Assembly: GCA_005502445.1 (NCBI GenBank)
Contig: SCPB01000020.1
Location: 1-42,062 of the forward strand
DNA from: Microbacteriaceae bacterium X2B
GTDB lineage: Bacteria > Actinomycetota > Actinomycetes > Actinomycetales > Microbacteriaceae
DNA length: 42,062 bases
Direction of reading: 5' to 3'
This document shows positions 8,384-16,329 of the stretch, piece after piece. The position numbers and the translations under genes are program-made. Numbering within the stretch: the stretch's first letter is position 1; each line of letters begins with the position of its first letter. A model generated the notes under the pieces. That model was given only the letters and a program-made list of their open reading frames with translations, was not told the DNA's origin and searched no databases.

Positions 8384-8456
8384 GGGCCTGTGGCGCAGCT
8401 GGTAGCGCACCTGCATGGCATGCAGGGGGTCAGGGGTTCGAATCCCCTCAGGTCCA
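8384..8456 (+). tRNA. tRNA-Ala (anticodon GGC)
   Basis: The 73-nt sequence folds as a full cloverleaf. The acceptor is GGGCCTG with CAGGTCC, with one G-T pair. The D stem is GCGC/GCGC with loop AGCTGGTA. The anticodon stem is CCTGC/GCAGG with loop ATGGCAT, giving anticodon GGC (Ala, codons GCC and GCU). The T arm is AGGGG-TTCGAAT-CCCCT and the discriminator is A. CCA is not encoded. Both flanking genes point the same way, but the tRNA appears to have its own promoter and terminator. Confidence 0.97.
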
Positions 8457-8460
8457 CGAT

Positions 8461-8489
8461 GACGATCCCGGTTTCGGCCGGGTTTCGTC
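8461..8489 (+). terminator. Hairpin after tRNA-Ala
   Basis: An outer stem GACGA/TCGTC and inner stem CCCGG/CCGGG enclose the loop TTTCGG, starting 4 nt after the tRNA, with TTT just after the inner stem. A run of T is lacking, as is common in high-GC Actinobacteria. It is a plausible end for the tRNA transcript. Confidence 0.45.
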
Positions 8490-8578
8490 GTATCCGGCGC
8501 CTGCTGACCCGATCGGCGGGGCGGCGCGTCGGAGGCCGTGCGCGGTGAGCGTCGGCCCGGCCCGGAAGGACCACCCCC

Positions 8579-9985
8579 GTGAGCTCTCCGCTCTCCGCCG
8601 TTCGCCACTCCGACTCCGCCCAGCGCATGCATGTGGTGAGCGATGAGACCACGCAGATCGCCGACATGGTGCTCGACTATGCGCGGCGCCGGCTGCTCAG
8701 CACTGACACGCCGCTCGACAAGCCCTTCCCGCCGAGCGAGCTGCGTCGACTCGCCGCGGGCAGCATCGGCGAATCCGGCATCGGCGCCCGCCGCGCCCTC
8801 GCGCTGTTCGAGAACGTTCTCGCCCCGTCGTGCATCACGACCGACCACCCGCAGTATCTATCCTTCATCCCTTCGGCGCCGACGAAAGCGGCGACGGCCT
8901 TCGACCTCGTGGTCTCGGCGACGGCGGTCTACGGCGGTTCCTGGCTCGAGGGCTCGGGAGCGGTCTTCGCCGAGAACGAGGTGCTGAGCTGGCTCGCGAG
9001 CGAGTTCGGCCTTCCCGCCACGGCGGGGGGCGTCTTCGTGCAGGGCGGAACCGTGGGCAACCTCTCTGCGCTCGTCGCCGCACGCGACCACCGTGCTCGC
9101 ACCCTGCGCGAGCGGAACCGACCTCGGCCGGAACGGTGGGTCGTCGTCTGCAGCGCCGAGGCGCACTCCTCGATCGCCTCGGCCGCGCACGTCATGGACA
9201 TCGATGTCGTCGCGGTGCCGGTCGGCGAGTCGGGAATGCTGCGCGGCGAGCACATCGCGCCCGCGCTCGTCGAGCACGGCGACGCTGTCATCGCCGTCGT
9301 CGCGACGGCCGGGTCGACCAATTTCGGCATCGTCGACGACCTCGCCTCGGTTGCGGCGCTGAAGGACGAGCACGACTTCTGGCTGCACGTCGACGGGGCC
9401 TACGGTCTCGCGGCGATGCTCACCCCGGTCGCGCGCGCCCGGTTCGCGGGCGTCGAACGAGCCGATTCGCTCATCGTCGACCCGCACAAGTGGCTGTTCG
9501 CCCCCTTCGACGCGTGCGCGCTCGTCTACCGCGACCCCGAGAACGGCCGGCTCGCGCACACGCAGCATGCCGAGTACCTCGACACCCTCACCGCGGCGGC
9601 CGAGTACAACCCCTCCGACTACGCCGTGCAGCTGACGCGCCGCGCGCGCGGACTCCCGCTGTGGTTCTCCCTCGCCACGTTCGGCGCCGCCGCCTACCGC
9701 GAGGCGATAGGCATCTCGATCGACCTCGCCCGCCGTATCGCCGACGAGATCGGACGTCGGCCGCACCTGCGGCTGGTCCGCGAGCCGCAGCTCTCCGTCG
9801 TCGTCTTCGAACGCGAGGGGTGGGATGCGGCGGCGTACGCCGCCTGGAGCGACCGCCTGCTCGACGAGCAGCGCGCGTTCGTCGTGCCGAGTTCGCACGG
9901 TGGACGCGTGAACACCCGTTTCGCGATCGTCAACCCGATGACGACCTTCGAGCAGCTCGTCGAGGTCCTCGACTCGATGGCGTGA
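8579..9985 (+). CDS. PLP-dependent amino acid decarboxylase (group II)
   Basis: This 468-residue protein belongs to the fold-type I aromatic-amino-acid/glutamate decarboxylase family. Evidence: NPxY-like substrate segment DHPQYLSFIPSAPT, the phosphate-binding GGTVGNLSALVAAR, the cofactor histidine in SAEAHSS, HVDGAYG, and the Schiff-base lysine in VDPHKWLFAPFD (Lys304). The substrate cannot be told from sequence; Asp, Glu, aromatic and 2,4-diaminobutyrate enzymes share these motifs. GTG 8579 is preceded by GGAAGGA 8 nt upstream. The next gene downstream is pdxH, which makes the PLP cofactor, though that gene appears to have its own promoter. Confidence 0.88.
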   Translation: MSSPLSAVRHSDSAQRMHVVSDETTQIADMVLDYARRRLLSTDTPLDKPFPPSELRRLAAGSIGESGIGARRALALFENVLAPSCITTDHPQYLSFIPSAPTKAATAFDLVVSATAVYGGSWLEGSGAVFAENEVLSWLASEFGLPATAGGVFVQGGTVGNLSALVAARDHRARTLRERNRPRPERWVVVCSAEAHSSIASAAHVMDIDVVAVPVGESGMLRGEHIAPALVEHGDAVIAVVATAGSTNFGIVDDLASVAALKDEHDFWLHVDGAYGLAAMLTPVARARFAGVERADSLIVDPHKWLFAPFDACALVYRDPENGRLAHTQHAEYLDTLTAAAEYNPSDYAVQLTRRARGLPLWFSLATFGAAAYREAIGISIDLARRIADEIGRRPHLRLVREPQLSVVVFEREGWDAAAYAAWSDRLLDEQRAFVVPSSHGGRVNTRFAIVNPMTTFEQLVEVLDSMA

Positions 9986-10031
9986 GCCGGCGACGCTCGG
10001 CGCGCTCCCCGCGCTCCCCGCGCCACCCGCC

Positions 10032-10037
10032 TACGCT
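10032..10037 (+). promoter_or_regulatory. Candidate -10 element for leaderless pdxH
   Basis: TACGCT ends 6 nt before the pdxH ATG, so transcription would begin at the A of ATG. The surrounding text CCTACGCTGAGCGCATG is nearly the same as that before proA (CCTACACTGAGAGCATG). No ribosome binding site is seen. Confidence 0.45.
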
Positions 10038-10043
10038 GAGCGC

Positions 10044-10715
10044 ATGAGCCACGACGCCGTACCCGACCCCCTCGTCGACGCCCTGCATCGGCACACCGAT
10101 TACGGCTCCGAGGAGCTCGAGGAGTCGGATGTCGCCGACGACCCCATCGCCCAGTTCACCGCATGGCTCGCCGAGGCGGCCGACCGCGGCGTCTACGAGC
10201 CGAACGCGATGGTGCTGAGCACGATCGACCCGGACGGCGCACCGTCGATCCGCACGGTGCTGCTGCGCGGCGTCGACGAGCGAGGTTTCGAGTTCTACAC
10301 CGACTACACCTCGCGGAAGGGCCGCGCGCTGCTCGCCAACCCGGCCGTGGCGGTGGTGTTCCCCTGGTACACGCTGCACCGGCAGGTGATCGTCTTCGGC
10401 GAGGCGAACCCTGTCGAGCGCAAGGCGAGCGACGACTACTTCGCTCACCGACCGCGCGGCGCGCAGATCGCCGCCTGGGCGAGCGACCAGTCGCAGCCGA
10501 TCGCCTCGCGCGAGGCGCTCGAGCGGAAGGTCCACGACGCCGAGGAGCGCTTCGTCGATGCCGATGTCGTGCCGCGGCCCGAGCGGTGGGGCGGATTCCG
10601 CATCGCGCCGCACCGCGTCGAGTTCTGGCAGGGGCGCACCTCGCGCCTGCACGACCGGCTCGTGTTCCGGGCGGCCGTGGGCGGGGGATGGGAGCTCGAG
10701 CGCATTCAGCCGTGA
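10044..10715 (+). CDS. pdxH: Pyridoxamine 5'-phosphate oxidase
   Basis: This enzyme is an FMN-dependent oxidase converting pyridoxine or pyridoxamine phosphate to PLP. At 223 residues it has family length, with the split-barrel flavin-binding motifs: NAMVLSTIDPDGAPSIRTVLLRG, FEFYTDYTSRKG, and the C-terminal WGGFRIAPHRVEFWQGRTSRLHDR. The segment SRKGRALLANPAVAVVFPW is typical of PdxH rather than of generic FMN-binding proteins. It lies 58 nt after a PLP-dependent decarboxylase. The N-terminus is slightly acidic and of normal length. Confidence 0.95.
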   Translation: MSHDAVPDPLVDALHRHTDYGSEELEESDVADDPIAQFTAWLAEAADRGVYEPNAMVLSTIDPDGAPSIRTVLLRGVDERGFEFYTDYTSRKGRALLANPAVAVVFPWYTLHRQVIVFGEANPVERKASDDYFAHRPRGAQIAAWASDQSQPIASREALERKVHDAEERFVDADVVPRPERWGGFRIAPHRVEFWQGRTSRLHDRLVFRAAVGGGWELERIQP

Positions 10716-10760
10716 GCGGGCGCGAGGGAATAGCCCCGCGCATCCATGCGTTTGCATGAT

Positions 10761-10778
10761 TCGATACGGTGGTATCGA
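10761..10778. promoter_or_regulatory. Perfect inverted repeat upstream of the LLM oxidoreductase
   Basis: TCGATAC-GGTG-GTATCGA is a perfect 7-bp inverted repeat with a 4-nt spacer, 24 nt before the ATG at 10802 and just downstream of an A/T-rich stretch (TTTGCATGATT). Its size and position fit an operator for a dimeric repressor. No regulator gene is adjacent. Confidence 0.45.
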
Positions 10779-10801
10779 TCGCGAGAGAGACGGATGGCAC
10801 G

Positions 10802-11863
10802 ATGACGAGGCAGCTCGACCCGGTGGCCCTGCAGTTCGGGCTCAACACCTTCGGCGACGTCAGCAGCGATGCGAACGGCGATCCCGTGCCCTACCCGCAG
10901 GTGATCCGCGACGTGGTCGCCGAGGGAGTGCTCGCCGACGAGGTCGGCGTCGACGCCTTCGCGATCGGGGAGCACCATCGTGACGACTACGCCGTCTCGG
11001 CGCCCGACGTGCTGCTCGGCGCGATCGCCGCGCGGACCGAGCGCGTGCGGCTCTCGACGGCCGTGACGGTGCTGAGCTCCGACGACCCGATCCGCGTCTT
11101 CGAGCGCTTCGCGACGATCGACGCGATCTCGAACGGCCGCGCCGAGATCATCGTCGGGCGCGGATCGTTCACCGAGTCCTTCCCCCTGTTCGGTTTCGAG
11201 CTCGCCGACTACCAGACCCTCTTCGACGAGAAGCTCGACCTGCTCGCCGAGGTGCTGAAAGAGGGACCGGTCACCTGGAGCGGCAGCGTCCGCCCGCCGC
11301 TCGACGGCGTCGAGGTCTACCCGAAGACGGCCGCGGGGCGGATTCCGACCTGGGTCGGCGTCGGCGGCAGCCCCGAGTCGGTCGTGCGCACCGCGCGGTA
11401 CGGGCTGCCGATGATGCTCGCGATCATCGGCGGGGACCCGCTGCGCTTCGCACCGTACGTCGACCTGTACCACCGCGCTCTCGACCAGCTCGGCACCGAC
11501 CGACTGCCCATCGGCGTGCACTCGCCCGGTTTCATCGCCGACACCGACGACGAGGCGCGCGAGCTGTTCTGGCCGCACTACGCCCGGGCCTTCGGGCGCA
11601 TCGGCCGCGAGCGCGGCTGGGGTCCGACGACGCGCGACCACTACGACGCCGAGGTCGCGCACGGATCGCTCTACGTAGGCAGCCCCGATACCGTCGCCCG
11701 CAAGATCGCGGCGACCGTCGCCGGCCTCGGAGTCGACCGCTTCGACCTCAAGTACTCGACGGGACCCGTGCCGCACGAGGCGCTCCTGCACGCGATCGAG
11801 CTCTACGGCACGCGCGTGATCCCGATGGTGCGCGAACTCCTCGCCGAGCGCGTTCCGGCCTGA
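10802..11863 (+). CDS. LLM-class flavin-dependent oxidoreductase
   Basis: This 353-residue protein is a luciferase-like (F420/FMN) TIM-barrel monooxygenase. It shows VGVDAFAIGEHHRDDYAVSAP (the family's GxxHH region), RVRLSTAVTVLSSDDPIRVFE, NGRAEIIVGRGSF, and VGVGGSPESVVRTARYGLPM. The substrate is unknown; many such proteins are uncharacterised. ATG 10802 gives MTRQLDPVALQFG, a normal N-terminus; GTG 10769 in the same frame would add 11 residues lying over the palindrome and is less likely. The gene stands alone, converging on a rhodanese lipoprotein gene 14 nt away. Confidence 0.87.
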   Translation: MTRQLDPVALQFGLNTFGDVSSDANGDPVPYPQVIRDVVAEGVLADEVGVDAFAIGEHHRDDYAVSAPDVLLGAIAARTERVRLSTAVTVLSSDDPIRVFERFATIDAISNGRAEIIVGRGSFTESFPLFGFELADYQTLFDEKLDLLAEVLKEGPVTWSGSVRPPLDGVEVYPKTAAGRIPTWVGVGGSPESVVRTARYGLPMMLAIIGGDPLRFAPYVDLYHRALDQLGTDRLPIGVHSPGFIADTDDEARELFWPHYARAFGRIGRERGWGPTTRDHYDAEVAHGSLYVGSPDTVARKIAATVAGLGVDRFDLKYSTGPVPHEALLHAIELYGTRVIPMVRELLAERVPA

Positions 11864-11877
11864 TCGAGACCGCGCCG

Positions 11878-12243
11878 TCAGTCGGTGACGATGGGGATCC
11901 CCGTCGCGCCCGAGGCGCTCTCGACGCTCCCGCCGTTGACGAGGTCGGTGAACCCCAGGGCGGTCATGCGCTCGATCGCCTGCCCGGCACGGCTGCCGGT
12001 GCGGCAGTAAATGTAGTAGGCGCCCTCGGGGTCGAGCCGTTCCACCTGAGACTCGAAGTCGGGGGACTGCACGTCGATGTTGACGGAGCCCTCGAGGTGC
12101 CCGGCGGCGTACTCGGCGGGTGTGCGCACGTCGATCACGACGGCCGCCGGATCGAGCGCCTCGGGTTGCGCTGCGGGTGCGCACGCCGAGATGCCGGCGG
12201 CGAGGCTGAGGGCGAGGGCGGTCAGAGCGAGGATGCGTCGCAT
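11878..12243 (-). CDS. Rhodanese-domain lipoprotein
   Basis: The 121-residue protein has a lipoprotein signal peptide (MRRILALTALALSLAAGISAC; lipobox ISAC, Cys21) followed by one rhodanese domain: VVIDVRTPAEYAAGHLEGSVNID, then active-site loop YYIYCRTGSRAGQA with the catalytic Cys. It is likely a sulfurtransferase held on the outer face of the membrane. GGAG lies 5 nt before the ATG. A CsoR/CstR-type palindrome 46 nt upstream suggests control by copper or reactive sulfur. It follows the antiporter gene in the same direction and may be co-transcribed with it as well as from its own promoter. Confidence 0.92.
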   Translation of the reverse strand: MRRILALTALALSLAAGISACAPAAQPEALDPAAVVIDVRTPAEYAAGHLEGSVNIDVQSPDFESQVERLDPEGAYYIYCRTGSRAGQAIERMTALGFTDLVNGGSVESASGATGIPIVTD

Positions 12244-12284
12244 GGGGACTCCGGGATCGGCGGGCGATGTCGCTCCCCATCCTA

Positions 12285-13529
12285 TCAGATACCCCCTGGG
12301 GTATTCAGGCGATCGGGGCGGACGGCGTCGCCCCCGGGCCCGTTCGCGCGCTCGCGAGCGCGCCGCGCCGCCGATCGCGTGCGTTCGCGGAACCACGCGG
12401 TGTCGGGCAGTCGCGCGAGTGCGGAACCGCCGACGATCGTGATGAGCACGTACGCCGTCGCGAGCGGGGCGAGCTGCGGCTCGACGCCCGCAGCGACCGC
12501 GAGCCCCGCGATGACGATCGAGAACTCGCCGCGCGGCGTGAGAGTGAGCCCCGTGCGCCATCGACCGGGCACGGCGATGCCCGCGGAGCGCGCGGCGAGA
12601 TAGCCGGAAGCGACCTTGGTCGCCATCGTCACGACCGCGAGCACGGCCGCGGGCACGAGCACGGGCGGGATGTCGGCGGGATCGGTCGTGATGCCGAAGA
12701 AGACGAAGAACACCGCAGCGAAGAGATCGCGCAGCGGCGACAGCACGGTCTCGGCCGAGCGGGCGACCTGGCCCGACAGGGCGATGCCGACGAGGAACGC
12801 GCCGACGGCGGCCGAGACGTTGACCTGCTGGGCGACGCCCGCGACGAGCATCGTGAGCCCGAGCACACCGAGCACGAGCGACTCGGCGTGGTGCGGCGAG
12901 AACAGCGCCGAGACGATGCGGCCGTGCCGCAGTGCGAGGTAGAGGATGAACAGGGCGACCAGCACGGCGATCACGAGGGCTGTGGCGCCGGCGATCAGCC
13001 CCGCCCCGATGACGAGCGCCGAGAGCACCGGGAGGTAGAACGCCATGGCAAGGTCCTCGATGACGAGGATCGACAGGATGGTCGGAGTCTCGCGGTTCGA
13101 GAGTCGGCCGAGGTCGCGCAGCACCTTGGCGATGACGCCAGACGACGAGATCCAGGTGATGCCCGCGAGCGCGATCGCGGCGAGTGGCCCCCAGCCGAGC
13201 ACGAGCGCCATCGCCGCCCCGGGCAGCGCGTTCATGAGGGCATCGACGAGGCCCGCGCGCCGCGAGCGCTTCAGGCTGTCGATGAGCTCGGTCGCCGTGT
13301 ACTCGAGGCCGAGCATGAGCAGCAGCAGGATCACGCCGATCTCGCTGCCGATCGCGAAGAACTCCTCGCTCGCCTCGATCGGCACGAGGCCGCCGTCGCC
13401 GATGAGCAGCCCGATGACGAGATAGAGGGGGATCGGGGAGAAGCCCCAGCGGTCGGCGAGGCGCGAGAGCAGCCCGAGCGCGAGCAGGAGGGCGCCGACC
13501 TCGCTCAGGAGGAGCGTCGTCCCGTACAC
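12285..13529 (-). CDS. CPA2-type K+/H+ (cation:proton) antiporter, KhtU-like
   Basis: The 414-residue protein is almost entirely membrane helices (about 12-13). Family features are LIGDGGLVPIE, GVILLLLMLGLEYT, the discontinuous-helix region GITWISSSGVIAKVL, IEDLAMAFYLPVL and the late TPRGEFSIVIAGLAV. It lacks a cytosolic RCK tail; that role is taken by the KhtT-like gene directly upstream, 2 nt away. GTG 13529 is chosen because earlier in-frame codons overlap the upstream gene. The pair probably exports K+ in exchange for protons under alkaline or electrophile stress. Its last six codons (NTPGGI) are written over a CsoR/CstR-like palindrome. Confidence 0.88.
   Translation of the reverse strand: MYGTTLLLSEVGALLLALGLLSRLADRWGFSPIPLYLVIGLLIGDGGLVPIEASEEFFAIGSEIGVILLLLMLGLEYTATELIDSLKRSRRAGLVDALMNALPGAAMALVLGWGPLAAIALAGITWISSSGVIAKVLRDLGRLSNRETPTILSILVIEDLAMAFYLPVLSALVIGAGLIAGATALVIAVLVALFILYLALRHGRIVSALFSPHHAESLVLGVLGLTMLVAGVAQQVNVSAAVGAFLVGIALSGQVARSAETVLSPLRDLFAAVFFVFFGITTDPADIPPVLVPAAVLAVVTMATKVASGYLAARSAGIAVPGRWRTGLTLTPRGEFSIVIAGLAVAAGVEPQLAPLATAYVLITIVGGSALARLPDTAWFRERTRSAARRARERANGPGGDAVRPDRLNTPGGI
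12289..12304. promoter_or_regulatory. CsoR/CstR-type operator overlapping the end of the antiporter gene
   Basis: ATACCCC-CT-GGGGTAT is a perfect 7-bp inverted repeat with a 2-nt spacer, the G/C-tract-with-ATA-flank form of DNA sites bound by CsoR-family regulators (copper or persulfide sensors). It lies 46 nt upstream of the rhodanese lipoprotein start and within the last codons of the antiporter. The loop is too short for a terminator hairpin. The regulator gene is not in the window. Confidence 0.6.
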
Positions 13530-13531
13530 GA

Positions 13532-14041
13532 TCAGCCCGGCAGCATGCCGTCGGCGAGCAGTCGCGCGAGTCTCTCGAGCGCCGGTCTCGTGCCCACCAC
13601 GATGAGGGTGTCGCCGGCCTCCAGACGGGTCTGCGGCGTCGGGGAGGGAACGACCGAGTCGTCGCGCACGATCGCGACGATCGAGGTGCCCGTCAGCGTA
13701 CGCGCCTTCGTGTCGCCGAGGCATCCGCCGACGAACGGCGAGGATGCGGGCAGCAGCAGCTGCTCCGTGAAGAGGCCGGCCGCCTGCTCCCGGATCCCCG
13801 CGAGCTGGCCGAGCATGACCGAGGCGCCGAGCACGTCGGCGAGGGCGAGGGCCTCGTCCTCTGACAGCCGCACGCGCTCGCGGCACGCGTCGGGGTCGGC
13901 GTCGTCGAAGACCGCGAGCTCACGCTCGCCCGTGCGATGCGAGACGATGCCGATGCGTCGGCCGTCCTCCGTCACGATGTCATGCCGGGTCCCGATGCCG
14001 GGAAGGTCCACTTTCTCGATGCGCACGCCCACGAGCCTCAC
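13532..14041 (-). CDS. TrkA-C/RCK-type regulatory subunit, KhtT-like
   Basis: The 169-residue soluble protein has an N-terminal segment VEKVDLPGIGTRHDIVTEDG-like (here IEKVDLPGIG...) characteristic of KhtT, and a C-terminal RCK_C domain (about 95-165: VVPSPTPQTRLEAGDTLIVVG, then LERLARLLADG). KhtT-type subunits gate the adjacent CPA2 antiporter in response to nucleotides, pH or electrophiles. GTG 14041 begins MRLVGVRIEK, matching the family start; the frame is open further upstream but that stretch lies across the divergent MFS gene's start. It ends 2 nt before the antiporter and so forms an operon with it. Confidence 0.85.
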   Translation of the reverse strand: MRLVGVRIEKVDLPGIGTRHDIVTEDGRRIGIVSHRTGERELAVFDDADPDACRERVRLSEDEALALADVLGASVMLGQLAGIREQAAGLFTEQLLLPASSPFVGGCLGDTKARTLTGTSIVAIVRDDSVVPSPTPQTRLEAGDTLIVVGTRPALERLARLLADGMLPG

Positions 14042-14093
14042 GGTATCAGCGCTCGCACGGTCGGGCGCTGCGCTCGGATGGTTGACTGGCGGC

Positions 14094-15497
14094 ATGGTCT
14101 CGCGCGAACGCCCCGCACTCGACGGGCGGGTGCTCGCGGTGGCCGTGCTCGCCGCCTTCGTCGCCTTCCTCGACGGAACCGTCATCACGGTCGCCCTGCC
14201 GTCGATGAGTGCCGAGCTCGGCGGCGGCCTGCCCGTGCAGCAGTGGATCGTCGACGCCTACCTCATCACCCTCGGCGCGCTGATCCTGCTCGCCGGCTCG
14301 CTCTCCGACCTGTGGGGGCGCACGACCGTGCTGCGGCTGGGGCTCATCGGGTTCGGGGCGACCTCGCTCGCGTGCGGCATCGCGCCGACGGCGGAGCTGC
14401 TCATCGCCGCGCGCGCCCTCCAGGGCGTCGCCGGCGCGCTGCTCGTGCCGAGTTCGCTCGCGCTCATCATGTCGACCCATCGCGGTGCGGCGCAGGCGGC
14501 GGCGATCGGCATCTGGACCTCCTGGACCTCGGTCGCGTTCATCGCCGGGCCCGTGATCGGCGGAATCCTGACCGATCTCGCGAGCTGGCGCTGGATCTTC
14601 GTGATCAACGTCGTGCCGATCGCGGTGACCCTGTGGCTGCTCCGCGGGCTCCGCGTCGACGCGCCGCGCGCGTCCCCGCCCGTCGACTGGATCGGCGCCG
14701 CCCTCGGAGCGATCGGTCTCGGCGGCGTCGTGTTCGCCCTCATCGAGCAGGCCAACTTCGGCTGGGCGAGCCCGGTCGTGCTCGCGCCCGCCGCAGTGGG
14801 GGTCGCGAGCATCGCCGGGTTCCTCGTGCGCGAGCGCCGCGCCCCGCACCCGATGATGCCGCTCTCGCTCTTCCGATCCCGCAACTTCGCCGTCGGCAAC
14901 GCGGCGACCGTCGCCGTGTACGGCGCGCTCGCGATCGGCACCTTCGCGATCCCGATCTTCCTGCAGCAGTCGGCGGGGCTCTCCGCGACGCTCTCCGGTC
15001 TCGCGCTCATGCCCGTGACGCTCATCATGATCGCCCTCTCCTCGCGCTTCGGCGCGCTCGCCGGCCGCTACGGTGCGCGCTGGTTCATGGCCGCGGGCCC
15101 CGCTCTCGCCGGTGCGGGGTACCTGCTCATGCTCGCCGTCGACGCGCGGTTCGACTATGCGACGCAGCTGCTGCCCGGCGTTCTGCTGTTCGGGCTCGGG
15201 ATCACCATGACGATCGCCCCCCTCACCTCGGCGATCCTGGGCGCGATCGACGTCGACCGATCGGGCATCGCCTCGGCGATCAACAACGCCGTCTCGCGCG
15301 TCGCCGGCCTCGTCGCGATCGCGATGCTCGGCGCCGTCATCGGAACGCGCGTCGACGCCGCGTGGCTCGATCGGGCGGTCGTCCTGACGGCGGGTCTGCT
15401 CATCGCGGGCGGCGCGATCTCGGCCATCGGCATCCGGCGCTCCGGGGGGGATGCGGGCGCCGCCGAGCCGGCGCCGCCCGTCACGACGGAGCCATGA
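14094..15497 (+). CDS. MFS drug transporter, DHA2 (EmrB/QacA) type
   Basis: The 467-residue protein has 14 predicted membrane helices, the DHA2 topology. Motifs are FLDGTVITVALPSM in helix 1, WIVDAYLITLGALIL, motif A GSLSDLWGRTTVL, and motif C WTSVAFIAGPVIGGILTDLASWRWIF. It is likely a proton-driven multidrug exporter of unknown substrate. ATG 14094 is used; the frame stays open for 1.8 kb upstream but that is the antisense of the KhtTU genes. The gene is divergent from khtT, with starts 53 nt apart, and its last 17 nt overlap the end of the convergent UbiA-family gene. Confidence 0.92.
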   Translation: MVSRERPALDGRVLAVAVLAAFVAFLDGTVITVALPSMSAELGGGLPVQQWIVDAYLITLGALILLAGSLSDLWGRTTVLRLGLIGFGATSLACGIAPTAELLIAARALQGVAGALLVPSSLALIMSTHRGAAQAAAIGIWTSWTSVAFIAGPVIGGILTDLASWRWIFVINVVPIAVTLWLLRGLRVDAPRASPPVDWIGAALGAIGLGGVVFALIEQANFGWASPVVLAPAAVGVASIAGFLVRERRAPHPMMPLSLFRSRNFAVGNAATVAVYGALAIGTFAIPIFLQQSAGLSATLSGLALMPVTLIMIALSSRFGALAGRYGARWFMAAGPALAGAGYLLMLAVDARFDYATQLLPGVLLFGLGITMTIAPLTSAILGAIDVDRSGIASAINNAVSRVAGLVAIAMLGAVIGTRVDAAWLDRAVVLTAGLLIAGGAISAIGIRRSGGDAGAAEPAPPVTTEP

Positions 15498-16317
15498 TGA
15501 GCGCGCCCGCCCCCACGAGACTCACGACGGCGGCGAGCGCGGCCCCCATGATGATGCGGAAGAGCGCGCGCGAGCGCGGTGCCCGGCGCAGGACGATCGT
15601 GCCGGCGACGAGCAGGGCGAGCGCAGCCAGCGCGCCAAGGGCACTCGCCGGCGTTGTTCGACCGGGACCGACGACGCCGAGCAGCGCCGCCGTCGCGAGG
15701 CAGGCCAGGGCGACGAGCCCCGACGCGCGCGCGCCCCAGCGGTGCGGCAGGGAGCGGATCCCGTGCCGGGCGTCGTCGTCGAGGTCGGGGAGCACGTTCG
15801 CGAAGTGCGCGGCGGCACCCAGGAGCGCGCCCATCGCGATCGCCCACCACGCCGCCGGTCGCGGTTCGGGGGCCGAGAGCGTCACGATGAGCGGCAGCGC
15901 GCCGAAGCCGATCGCGTAGCAGGCGGTCGCGAGCAACCCGCGCTTGAGCCCCGCGTTGTATGCCCACCCGGCGCCGAGCAGCACCGCCTGGGCGGCCGCG
16001 GCCGCGGGGCCGAGCGCGAGCGAGAGCGAGACGGCGCCGACCGCGGCGGCGGCGGCGAGCCCGAGCACGACTCGCGCGCCGAGGTCGCCTCGGGCGACGG
16101 GCTTGTCGTCGCGGCCGTCGGCGGCGTCTCGCCCCGCGTCGAGGGCGTCATTGGACCAGCCGATCGACAGCTGCTGCAGCATGATCATGACGGTCACGAG
16201 CGCCACCCGGTCTCCCGGCAGTCCGATCGCGAACGCGAGGGCCAGGGCGACGAGCGTGACCACGAGGGTCGGGCCGCCGTGCGCGGCGGCGATCAGGGCG
16301 CGCGGGCGGCGGGGCAT
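15481..16317 (-). CDS. UbiA-family prenyltransferase
   Basis: The 278-residue protein has about nine hydrophobic helices and the two Asp-rich motifs of the UbiA family: NDALDAGRD (about 55-63) and, in the second half, DLDDDARHG. These bind Mg-prenyl diphosphate, so the protein attaches a prenyl chain to an aromatic or similar acceptor in the membrane. The acceptor is unknown; it is not clearly MenA, UbiA or a heme O synthase. The ATG at 16317 has no Shine-Dalgarno sequence, but TAGCAT (16324-16329) sits 6 nt upstream, so a leaderless transcript is likely. It overlaps the MFS gene tail to tail. Confidence 0.88.
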   Translation of the reverse strand: MPRRPRALIAAAHGGPTLVVTLVALALAFAIGLPGDRVALVTVMIMLQQLSIGWSNDALDAGRDAADGRDDKPVARGDLGARVVLGLAAAAAVGAVSLSLALGPAAAAAQAVLLGAGWAYNAGLKRGLLATACYAIGFGALPLIVTLSAPEPRPAAWWAIAMGALLGAAAHFANVLPDLDDDARHGIRSLPHRWGARASGLVALACLATAALLGVVGPGRTTPASALGALAALALLVAGTIVLRRAPRSRALFRIIMGAALAAVVSLVGAGALIMAPS

Positions 16318-16323
16318 GCGCCC

Positions 16324-16329
16324 ATGCTA
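16324..16329 (-). promoter_or_regulatory. Candidate -10 element for leaderless UbiA-family gene
   Basis: On the minus strand TAGCAT is followed by GGGCGC and then ATG, putting the predicted transcription start at the A of the start codon. No ribosome binding site is visible for this gene. The rest of 16330-16525 shows no convincing gene. Confidence 0.45.

Noticed and set aside
10001-10023. Tandem GCGCTCCCC repeat
   Set aside because: Two short copies in GC-rich spacer DNA without other signals; probably chance or a local slip.
12267-14093. Plus-strand open frame of about 600 codons running into the DHA2 transporter
   Set aside because: It lies opposite the KhtTU-like genes, has Arg/Glu/Asp/His-rich shadow composition, and contains the CsoR-like palindrome and the divergent start region. 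Only the part from 14094 shows a protein family.
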